This document shows, piece by piece, positions 7,250-12,544 of a stretch of DNA of 12,544 nt. The position numbers and the translations under genes are program-made. Below the pieces are notes generated by a model. That model was not told the origin of the DNA. It saw only the letters and a list, made by a program, of their open reading frames with translations, and did not search any database. The stretch's first letter is position 1, and each line of letters opens with the position of its first letter. Source of the DNA: Desulfovibrio sp. UBA6121 (GTDB taxonomy: Bacteria; Desulfobacterota; Desulfovibrionia; Desulfovibrionales; Desulfovibrionaceae); assembly GCA_002422505.1 (NCBI GenBank), contig DIVX01000016.1, positions 12,485 through 25,028 on the forward strand. The letters run 5' to 3'.

Positions 7250-7553
7250 CGTCCACGGCCCCCTGGGCTACGTCGGTCCTGTCGGAGAAGATGTACAATA
7301 CCTCATTTTCCTTCACGTAGTTCATGCGATCGCGAATGACCATCTCCTGGTAGGCGCGGTCAGTTTTGAGCCTGCGAATCTCGTTGCTGAGCTCCAGGCT
7401 CTTGGCGTCCACCTCGCGCAGTTGGTCCTCCAGCAGAACAGAGCGGTTTCTCATGTTCATGTAGGCGAACACGCCATGGTCGCTCCAGATGAGCCGAAAC
7501 AGCAGCACCAGATTGACTGCGATCAAGAGGGCAAGCAAAATGCGCCGCGCCAT
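7233..7553 (-). CDS. FtsB/DivIC-like septum formation initiator
   Basis: Short bitopic membrane protein of the FtsB/DivIC family, which with FtsL and FtsQ forms a complex at the division septum. Start ATG 7553 (MARRILLALL) gives 106 residues, the usual family size; a longer frame from 7670 adds 39 residues of shadow-like sequence and overlaps the upstream gene. A membrane helix lies at about 4-22, with positive charge before it (Arg3, Arg4), so the C-terminus faces the periplasm. The coiled coil is at about 38-66 and the family C-terminal motif at about 69-90 (YQEMVIRDRMNYVKENEVLY), close to the iEe-aR-yvk-gE-vy pattern. No strong ribosome site is visible; the upstream gene stops 10 bp earlier. 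Identity as ftsB itself rather than divIC is not certain. Confidence 0.85.
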   Translation of the reverse strand: MARRILLALLIAVNLVLLFRLIWSDHGVFAYMNMRNRSVLLEDQLREVDAKSLELSNEIRRLKTDRAYQEMVIRDRMNYVKENEVLYIFSDRTDVAQGAVDDEKKD

Positions 7554-7563
7554 CAGCAATGTC

Positions 7564-7839
7564 TCACTGCAGGCGCGGAGCCAGGCCCCGTGAAGGCCGC
7601 GCCTTGGCCAGGGGCGCGCGCAATTCATCCAGAAAATTGGCCGTCGCGGTTTCCACCCGTTCCACGTCATCCTCGTTCAGGGTAACGGTATCAATGCGCT
7701 GCAAGAAATCCTTGAGCACGTCGAACTCCTCAAGCAGACTTTTGCCAAGCTCGATCTTCTCCAATTCCGGCTCAAGCTCCAGAATGGTTTGAAGACAGTT
7801 GGATATGCGCGCCATGTGGCTGGTGTCCGCCCTGTTCAT
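7564..7839 (-). CDS. Unknown 91-aa acidic helical protein
   Basis: I do not recognise this small protein. The start at ATG 7839 (MNRADTSHMARISN) has GGAG 7 bases upstream. An alternative ATG at 7884 overlaps the pgsA stop as ATGA but has no ribosome site, and an internal Met9 is also possible. The product has no signal peptide or membrane span. Residues 15-75 are amphipathic and highly charged (LELEPELEKIELGKSLLEEF, 20-39), suggesting a helical bundle or coiled coil with heptad-like leucines. A basic, Pro-containing tail ends RPSRGLAPRLQ. It sits between pgsA (41 bp) and the FtsB-like gene (10 bp) on the same strand. Coding is supported by the ribosome site, the fit between neighbours and third-position bias. 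Its function is unknown. Confidence 0.75.
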   Translation of the reverse strand: MNRADTSHMARISNCLQTILELEPELEKIELGKSLLEEFDVLKDFLQRIDTVTLNEDDVERVETATANFLDELRAPLAKARPSRGLAPRLQ

Positions 7840-7880
7840 CCCTGTGCTCCAAAAGTGGTCCAAAGCGCGTCGCCGCGTAG

Positions 7881-8441
7881 TCATTCAGCTTGTAACCAGT
7901 TTTTATAGAAATTGTACAGATAATTCCCGCCCGAAAAAACAGTAAGCGCAAGAGCGATATACAGCACAAACATGCCCAGGGGCGCGGGGTCGAAGCCGAA
8001 AAGCGGATAATGCATAAGCAGCGGAACCAGGGCGATGCTCTGGGCGATGGTTTTCAGCTTGCCGTAACGGTCGGCGGCGATGACCACGCCGCGATCTGCG
8101 GCAACGCCGCGCATGCCGGTGACGGCGAGCTCGCGGCAGATGATGACCACGACGATCCAGGCCTCCACCCAGCCAAGCTGCACCAGCATCACCAACACCG
8201 AGCTGATGAGCAGCTTGTCGGCCAGGGGATCCAAGAACTTGCCCAGGTTGGTGATCAGGTTCTGCCGCCGGGCGATGTAGCCGTCCGCCATGTCCGTGAG
8301 GGAGGCCAACGCAAACACCCCGGCGGACAGGTACGCCAGCAGCACGGTCTGTAGCGCCTGCTCCATGTACAGTAGCACGACGATGACCGGCACGGCAAAG
8401 ATACGCGCCAGGGTGAGCATGTTGGCAAGATTCAGAGGCAT
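7881..8441 (-). CDS. pgsA: CDP-diacylglycerol-glycerol-3-phosphate 3-phosphatidyltransferase
   Basis: Integral inner-membrane enzyme that makes phosphatidylglycerophosphate from CDP-diacylglycerol and glycerol-3-phosphate, the first step to phosphatidylglycerol and cardiolipin. Start ATG 8441 (MPLNLANMLTLARI) gives 186 residues, the family length; extension to 8615 would lie inside mrp with shadow-like sequence. The CDP-alcohol phosphotransferase signature is complete: Asp50, Asp53, Gly54, Ala57, Arg58, Gly67, Asp71 and Asp75 (DMADGYIAR, GKFLDPLAD). Several hydrophobic helices are seen (about 14-30, 33-48, 78-105, 130-145, 155-172). It lies 19 bp after mrp. The identity as PgsA rather than another CDP-alcohol transferase rests on the LTLARIFAVPV N-terminus and CRELAVTGMRG, both typical of PgsA. 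Confidence 0.95.
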   Translation of the reverse strand: MPLNLANMLTLARIFAVPVIVVLLYMEQALQTVLLAYLSAGVFALASLTDMADGYIARRQNLITNLGKFLDPLADKLLISSVLVMLVQLGWVEAWIVVVIICRELAVTGMRGVAADRGVVIAADRYGKLKTIAQSIALVPLLMHYPLFGFDPAPLGMFVLYIALALTVFSGGNYLYNFYKNWLQAE

Positions 8442-8460
8442 GGCTCTCTTGGTCCTCTGC

Positions 8461-9345
8461 TTATTTGTGCACGGTGGAGGCGGCCTCCAGGCTGGTTTGG
8501 GCGGCCAGGGCGACACGCTCGCCAAGTTCCAGCAGGGCCGTCTTGGCGGGGCAATCGCCTTCCATGAGCACAACCGGGGTGCCCAGGTCGCCCGCGACGA
8601 CAGTGGTCGGGTCAAGGGGAATGGCGCCCAGGAACTCCAACCCGTACTGTTCGGCCAGGGCCTTGCCGCCGCCCTTCTTGAACAGGTCTATAGACTGGCC
8701 GCAATGCGGGCAGGCCAAGCCGCTCATGTTCTCCACAACACCAAGAATGTTCGCCTGGGCGTACTGCAAGAAATTTATGGCCTTGCGCACATCGGCCAGG
8801 GAAATTTCCTGCGGGGTGGTGACCACCACGGCCAGGGCTTCCGGGATGAGCTTCAGCACGGTCATGGGTTCGTCGCCGGTGCCGGGGGGCGAATCGATGA
8901 CGAGAAAATCCAGCTCGCCCCATTGCACATCTGAAATGAACTGGCGAATGGCCGAGGTCTTCATGGGCCCCCGCCACAGCACGGCCTGGTCCGGGTCCAG
9001 CAAAAGCGAGTCCATGGAAACGACATGCAGGTTGTCGTTGTAGCGTTTGGGCTTCACCAAACTGCCGCGATCCAGCTCCAACTGGCCGGTAAGGCCAAGA
9101 AGGCGCGGCACGCTGGGACCGTGGATGTCCACGTCCATGAGGCCGACCTTAAACCCGCGCGCGGCCAGGGCGGCGGCGATATTGACGGAAACGGAGCTTT
9201 TGCCCACCCCGCCCTTGCCGCTCATGACGAACAGCTTGTAGCGGATGCGCTCCAGGGTCAGGGAAATGAGCTGGTCCTGCATGGCGATCTTGGCGTTTGC
9301 TTCACCACCGGCCGAGGAACAGGAACTACCGGAACATGAACTCAC
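8461..9345 (-). CDS. mrp: Mrp/NBP35-family Fe-S carrier ATPase
   Basis: ATPase of the Mrp/ApbC (NBP35) family, which binds and delivers Fe-S clusters to apoproteins in the cytoplasm. GTG at 9345 is chosen, with GGAG 8 bases upstream. A longer frame to 9612 would overlap pcm and look like its shadow. The 294-residue product has a Ser/Cys-rich tail (SSCSGSSCSS, 2-11), the deviant Walker A GKGGVGKSS (43-51), DVDIHGPSVP (71-80), Walker B region DSPPGTGDEP (151-160) and the cluster-bridging CxxC Cys212 and Cys215 in CPHC. The N-terminal domain of some Mrp proteins (DUF59) is absent. The N-terminal cysteines (4 and 9) could hold a further cluster; this is inferred. pgsA follows by 19 bp. Confidence 0.95.
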   Translation of the reverse strand: MSSCSGSSCSSAGGEANAKIAMQDQLISLTLERIRYKLFVMSGKGGVGKSSVSVNIAAALAARGFKVGLMDVDIHGPSVPRLLGLTGQLELDRGSLVKPKRYNDNLHVVSMDSLLLDPDQAVLWRGPMKTSAIRQFISDVQWGELDFLVIDSPPGTGDEPMTVLKLIPEALAVVVTTPQEISLADVRKAINFLQYAQANILGVVENMSGLACPHCGQSIDLFKKGGGKALAEQYGLEFLGAIPLDPTTVVAGDLGTPVVLMEGDCPAKTALLELGERVALAAQTSLEAASTVHK

Positions 9346-9392
9346 GATGCACTCTCCATTGTCTGAAATAGCGTGGTACGCTTCAGGAAAGT

Positions 9393-9421
9393 AGTATGTC
9401 TGATTTCGGCGGGCGTGTAAA
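9393..9421 (-). promoter_or_regulatory. Candidate promoter for mrp and genes downstream
   Basis: On the minus strand, TTTACA (9421-9416, 5 of 6 to TTGACA) is followed by a 17-nt spacer and CATACT (9398-9393, 4 of 6 to TATAAT). It lies in the 106-bp gap between pcm and mrp and would give a leader of about 40 nt before the GTG at 9345. It is reasonable but not strong; read-through from pcm is an alternative, and no terminator is convincing between them. Confidence 0.45.
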
Positions 9422-9451
9422 TCGCGGAAAAGCCGCCCGGCATCGCGCAGG

Positions 9452-10096
9452 CTACCAGCCGTGCTTGCCCACAAGATCCACAAAGGCCACGGAGCAAACC
9501 TCGCTTTGGCGCACGCCCTGCGGGAGCTTCTCCACCAGGACCAGGCATTGCGCCCGGCGCGTTCCCCCCACGGGCAGCACCATGCGCCCGCCCTCTCCCA
9601 GCTGGTCCACAAGCGGCTGGGGAATTTCCGGCCCGCCTGCGGTTACGATGATGCGATCAAAAGGCGCGGCGCTGGGCCAGCCCAGGGTGCCGTCGTCCTG
9701 CTTCACATGAACATTGAACAAACCCAGGGAAAGCAGACGCTCCCGCGCGCTGGCGCACAATTTGGGAATGCGTTCCACCGTGTGCACATCTGCCCCAAGC
9801 TTGGCCAGCACGGCAGCCTGATACCCGGAGCCGGTGCCGATTTCCAGCACCTTCATGCCCGGCTCCACCTGCAGCAGCTCGCTCATACGGGCCACAATGT
9901 ACGGCTGGGAGATTGTTTGCCCCTCGCCGATGGGCAGGGGGCTGTCGAGGTACGCCTGCCGGGCCAGGGCTTCCTCAACAAACAGGTGGCGCGGCAGCTC
10001 GCCCATGACGGCCAGAACGCGGGCGTCGGCGATGCCGCGCGCCTTCAACTGGTCGTTCACCATGCGTTCGCGCTGTCTCTTGGGGTCCAACCGCAT
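9452..10096 (-). CDS. pcm: Protein-L-isoaspartate O-methyltransferase
   Basis: Uses S-adenosylmethionine to methylate isoaspartyl residues formed by protein ageing, starting their repair to aspartate in the cytoplasm. ATG at 10096 (MRLDPKRQRERMVNDQL) is chosen because GGGAG is 7 bases upstream. The GTG at 10114 would add 6 residues and has no ribosome site. The 214-residue product has the family stretch GEGQTISQPY (57-66), motif I VLEIGTGSGYQ (83-93) and a motif II-like DRIIVTAGGPEIP (147-159). Length matches PIMT (about 205-220). It diverges from the CBS-domain gene; their starts are 172 bp apart. Pcm is common in bacteria facing stationary-phase ageing. Confidence 0.97.
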   Translation of the reverse strand: MRLDPKRQRERMVNDQLKARGIADARVLAVMGELPRHLFVEEALARQAYLDSPLPIGEGQTISQPYIVARMSELLQVEPGMKVLEIGTGSGYQAAVLAKLGADVHTVERIPKLCASARERLLSLGLFNVHVKQDDGTLGWPSAAPFDRIIVTAGGPEIPQPLVDQLGEGGRMVLPVGGTRRAQCLVLVEKLPQGVRQSEVCSVAFVDLVGKHGW

Positions 10097-10186
10097 TGCT
10101 TGCTCTCCCGCCACTTTCGGATTTGATTCGCGCCACGCCGTGCTGACCAGATTTCCTCATGCAAGTCAACACAGGCCTATGCGCTC

Positions 10187-10215
10187 TTGACACAACCCGC
10201 CATTGCTTTAACAAT
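10187..10215 (+). promoter_or_regulatory. Probable sigma-70 promoter for the CBS-domain gene
   Basis: TTGACA (10187-10192, perfect -35) is followed by a 17-nt spacer and AACAAT (10210-10215, 4 of 6). The leader to ATG 10269 would be about 46 nt. A second TTGAC on the opposite strand (TTGACT, 10169-10164) is back-to-back with it and points toward pcm, but lacks a good -10. Confidence 0.55.
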
Positions 10216-10268
10216 CGATAAAACATCCCGCAAACCACAGCCGCCCCCAGAATGCCGAGGAGATGCCC

Positions 10269-10706
10269 ATGTTCAAGATCAGAGAGCTCATGACGTCACC
10301 AGTCTACTCCCTGCGGGAGTCGGACACGCTCCAGAGCGCGCGGGTGCTCATGGACAAAAAACGCATACGCCACGTGCCCATAACCACGGCAGACACCATC
10401 TTCCGAGGGCTCATCACCAATCGCGACGTGCTGGCGAACACCATTTCGCACCTGGCCAACATCGACCCCGCCACCCAGGACGAGATTGATGCGGGCATCC
10501 CCCTGCAGGAGATCATGCGCACCGACGTGTGCACCATCTCCCCCGACGAGACTGTGCGCCAGGCCGCGCACATTCTCTACAACCACAAGTACGGCTGCCT
10601 GCCCGTGGTGGAAAACGGCAAGCTTGTGGGCATCGTCACCGAGGCGGACTTTCTCCAGCTGACCATACAACTTCTGGACGCCATGGACCAGGCCGACAAG
10701 GCTTAA
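10269..10706 (+). CDS. Two-CBS-domain protein
   Basis: A 145-residue protein made of a tandem CBS (Bateman) module, which binds adenine nucleotides such as AMP or ATP and regulates partners. CBS1 spans about residues 1-57 (MTSPVYSLRESDTLQSARVL, then IRHVPI) and CBS2 about 80-138 (IMRTDVCTISPDETVRQAA, then CLPVVENGKLVGIVTEADF). The GIVTEADF end carries the Thr/Asp pair often used for nucleotide binding. There is no catalytic or membrane domain, so it is likely a soluble regulator. ATG 10269 is preferred over 10263, because GAGGAG ends directly before 10263 and lies 6 bases before 10269. The M23 gene follows after 123 bp; whether they share a transcript is uncertain. The ligand and target are not predictable. 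Confidence 0.93.
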   Translation: MFKIRELMTSPVYSLRESDTLQSARVLMDKKRIRHVPITTADTIFRGLITNRDVLANTISHLANIDPATQDEIDAGIPLQEIMRTDVCTISPDETVRQAAHILYNHKYGCLPVVENGKLVGIVTEADFLQLTIQLLDAMDQADKA

Positions 10707-10753
10707 GTCGGCAGAGGGCACCTGCGAACGCGCGCCGCACCGGCCAATCGCGC

Positions 10754-10771
10754 CCCGGCACTGCCGGGTTT
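10754..10771 (+). terminator. Weak hairpin after the CBS-domain gene
   Basis: A 6-bp GC stem (CCCGGC and GCCGGG) with a 3-nt loop is followed by only three T residues. It could attenuate transcription between the CBS and M23 genes, but the short T-run makes it a poor intrinsic terminator. Confidence 0.3.
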
Positions 10772-10829
10772 GGCGATATTCCGGTGAGGACGTGCGCCCT
10801 GTTTCAACCTCCAGTCCCCCCAAGAGACA

Positions 10830-12167
10830 ATGAAAATACATCCTGCTGAAAAGAAAAGTTCCGGCGCCTTCTTGCGCGCTTGCGCCCTGTTGAGCCTCAT
10901 CGCCTTCGTCGGCCTGGCCGTATTCGTCATCCTGCGCGATGGCGGCGCGCCCGTCATCAAGCTGACGCCCCAGACTGGAGCGGCCTCCTACGCCACGGAG
11001 TTCAACCTCACGCTCTCCTCGGGGCGTTCCGCCCTTAAGGATTGCACCATAACCGCCAGCCAGGACGGCAAGCGCGTGGTGGTGCTGCAAAAGCTCTTCG
11101 CCGAGCCGCAACTGACCCACACGGAGAGCTTTCACATCCCGCGCGAGGCAGGCTTCAAGGAAGGCCCCCTGGAAATGGTCATAGTGGTTCGCAACAACGC
11201 CCTGCTTTCCCTGCTGGGACGCGGCAAGTCCAGCCTGGTGCAGAACCTGACCCTGGACTTTTCCCCGCCCAGGCTCAGCATCACCCCCGGCACCCACAAC
11301 GTGAACCAGGGCGGCGGCGCAGTGGTAAGCTACACTGTTTCCAAGCCTGTGGAGCGCACCGGCGTGGCCGTGGGCCAGTATTTCTTCCAGGCCTACCAGC
11401 AGCCCGGCGGGGAGTGGCAGTGCTACTTCGCCATGCCCCACCTCATGCAGCCCTCGGACTTCAAGCCCAAGGTCATCGCCACCGACAAGGCGGGCAACCA
11501 GGCCACGCAGAACGTTACCGTGCTGGCCATTCCCAAGCCTTTCAAGGCCGACAAGCTGAACATTCCCGATGAGTTCCTGAACTCAAAGATGAGCCAGTAC
11601 ACAGCGCTCTACCCTGCCGAAAAGTCACCCCTGGACATTTACAAGCGCGTGAATACGGAGCTGCGCAAGCAGAACGAAGCCGAGCTTTTCAAGATTGCTC
11701 AGGATACCTCCCCCACTCCGCTGTGGTCCGGCCCGTTCCTGCGTTTGCCCAACTCCGCCGGGCGCGCCAACTTCGGCGACCAGCGCGACTACTTCTACCA
11801 GGGCGAGAAGATCGACCACCAGACGCACATGGGCGTGGACCTTGCCAGCGTGGCCAACGCCCCAGTGCCCGCCGCCAACACCGGCCGCATCGTCTATGCC
11901 GCGTTCTTGGGCATCTACGGCAACTGCGTCATCATCGACCACGGCCTGGGCCTGCAAAGCCTCTACTCCCACCTGGACGAAATCTCCGTGACCATGGGCG
12001 CCCAGGTCAACAGGGGCGACATCATCGGCAAGACCGGCACCACAGGCCTTGCCGGCGGCGACCACCTGCACTTCGGCATGGTCATCGGCGGCTTGCAGGT
12101 GAGCCCCGTAGAATGGTGGGATGACCACTGGATCAAGGACAACATCTTGGCGCACTTGAAGAAATAA
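10830..12167 (+). CDS. Membrane-anchored M23 (LytM-type) peptidase with Ig-like region
   Basis: Probable peptidoglycan endopeptidase of the M23/LytM family. The 445 residues start with a basic end and a single hydrophobic span (about 14-35), which looks like a membrane anchor because no lipobox or clear cleavage site follows. Residues 40-145 and 146-235 are beta-rich and Ig-like; the second ends ATDKAGNQATQNVTV, typical of a final Ig strand. A helical linker (about 240-295) follows, then the catalytic domain (about 300-445). The zinc-site residues are complete: His333 and Asp337 in HMGVD, His381 in YSHLDE, and His412 and His414 in HLHF. So it is predicted active, unlike degenerate EnvC-type activators. 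ATG 10830 is preceded only by a modest AAGAGA. A strong terminator follows at 12189. The role may be cell wall remodelling or daughter separation. Confidence 0.93.
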   Translation: MKIHPAEKKSSGAFLRACALLSLIAFVGLAVFVILRDGGAPVIKLTPQTGAASYATEFNLTLSSGRSALKDCTITASQDGKRVVVLQKLFAEPQLTHTESFHIPREAGFKEGPLEMVIVVRNNALLSLLGRGKSSLVQNLTLDFSPPRLSITPGTHNVNQGGGAVVSYTVSKPVERTGVAVGQYFFQAYQQPGGEWQCYFAMPHLMQPSDFKPKVIATDKAGNQATQNVTVLAIPKPFKADKLNIPDEFLNSKMSQYTALYPAEKSPLDIYKRVNTELRKQNEAELFKIAQDTSPTPLWSGPFLRLPNSAGRANFGDQRDYFYQGEKIDHQTHMGVDLASVANAPVPAANTGRIVYAAFLGIYGNCVIIDHGLGLQSLYSHLDEISVTMGAQVNRGDIIGKTGTTGLAGGDHLHFGMVIGGLQVSPVEWWDDHWIKDNILAHLKK

Positions 12168-12188
12168 CGCCAGACACACGACAAAAAG

Positions 12189-12216
12189 AAAGGCCGGGAA
12201 CTCCCGGCCTTTTTAT
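12189..12216. terminator. Bidirectional intrinsic terminator between M23 gene and lon
   Basis: A 10-bp perfect stem (AAAGGCCGGG and CCCGGCCTTT) with a 4-nt loop AACT is followed by a T-rich tail on the plus strand and preceded by an A-rich run, which is the U-run for the minus strand. It lies 21 bp after the M23 stop and 22 bp from the lon stop, so it can end both convergent transcripts. Confidence 0.93.
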
Positions 12217-12238
12217 TTTGGTTCCGTCAGCGGCACCG

Positions 12239-12544
12239 CTAATGCGTGGGCCGCTGATACTCTTCTTTTACCAGCAGGTTGCTCAAGGGCGAGATGTTGT
12301 CGCGCCCGCAAAAGAGCGCGCCGGAACTGCCGCACTCAAGAGCCTGCTCCAGCACGGTATCCACGGTCTCAACCGGCACAATTTTGAGATCCTTCAAGAT
12401 TTCGTCGGGCACTTCCTTGAGGTCCTTCTCGTTCTCCGCCGGAATGAACACCGTGCCCACCAGGCCGCGGTGCGCGGCAAGGAGCTTCTCGCGCAGGCCG
12501 CCGATGGGCAGTACGCGTCCGCGCAGGGTAATCTCGCCGGTCAT
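12239..12544 (-). CDS. lon: Lon ATP-dependent protease, C-terminal end (start lies beyond right edge)
   Basis: Lon is the cytoplasmic AAA+ protease that degrades damaged and regulatory proteins. Only the last 101 residues are present, the end of the proteolytic domain. The visible stretch MTGEITLRGRVLPIGGL leads into REKLLAAHR, where Lys20 of this fragment corresponds to the catalytic Lys722 of E. coli (Lys after RE). The paired catalytic Ser is outside the window. The stretch FIPAENEKDLKEVP and the IVPVETVDTVLEQAL end match the family. After this the tail is about 31 residues, longer than in E. coli (about 12), and holds Cys71 and Cys79. The visible first Met is internal to the full gene, not the true start. 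Confidence 0.96.
   Translation of the reverse strand: MTGEITLRGRVLPIGGLREKLLAAHRGLVGTVFIPAENEKDLKEVPDEILKDLKIVPVETVDTVLEQALECGSSGALFCGRDNISPLSNLLVKEEYQRPTH

Noticed and set aside
9346..9612. N-terminal extension of the Mrp frame
   Set aside because: It overlaps the 3' end of pcm, reads as Trp/Arg-rich shadow sequence, and a GTG with good GGAG exists at 9345.
10296..11441. 381-residue minus-strand open frame
   Set aside because: Antisense to the CBS and M23 genes, both with clear domains.
1..12544. Mobile elements, CRISPR arrays, tRNA or rRNA genes
   Set aside because: No transposase or integrase motif, direct-repeat array, or conserved RNA pattern was seen on either strand.

Overview
The window (about 12.5 kb, high GC) looks like a chromosomal core region of a sulfate-reducing deltaproteobacterium, most likely a Desulfovibrio relative (Desulfovibrionales). 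This is inferred from protein style: a Mrp-type ATPase with a Ser/Cys-rich N-terminus, an EF-G variant unlike the E. coli one, a lipid-anchored Cache-like protein, and a BamD/TrxA/TrxB neighbourhood. No database search was possible. I see no mobile element, tRNA, rRNA, CRISPR array or clear sign of horizontal transfer. Gene order is tight, with short gaps or overlaps.

Positions 1-3332, minus strand. A probable sigma-70-type promoter (TTGACA, 17-nt spacer, TAGTTT) at 3304-3332 reads into trxA (thioredoxin), trxB (thioredoxin reductase, 6 bp later) and bamD (outer-membrane assembly lipoprotein, overlapping trxB by 8 bp). An unrecognised 300-residue protein with a faint histidinol-dehydrogenase-like stretch follows. 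Last comes the first 89 codons of an EF-G-type GTPase, which runs off the left edge.

Positions 3355-10096, minus strand. In transcription order: pcm (isoaspartyl protein repair), mrp (Fe-S carrier ATPase, with its own candidate promoter), pgsA (phosphatidylglycerophosphate synthase), a 91-residue unknown, an FtsB/DivIC-like division protein, a TPR protein, a Cache-like lipoprotein, fbp (fructose-1,6-bisphosphatase) and tsaD (tRNA t6A synthesis). Below pcm the gaps are 10-41 bp or absent, so mrp to tsaD could be one long transcript that mixes Fe-S assembly, membrane lipid, division, gluconeogenesis and tRNA modification.

Positions 10187-12544. Divergent from pcm, a promoter drives a two-CBS-domain protein, followed by a membrane-anchored M23 (LytM-type) peptidoglycan hydrolase with an Ig-like extracytoplasmic region. 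A strong bidirectional hairpin terminator (12189-12216) separates this unit from the convergent 3' end of lon.

The window is mainly housekeeping, and I found no convincing new multi-gene system. The items most worth a second look are the HisD-like unknown next to the EF-G variant, the Cys cluster in TrxB, the 91-residue unknown between pgsA and the FtsB-like gene, the Cache-like lipoprotein, and the trxA leader hairpin.
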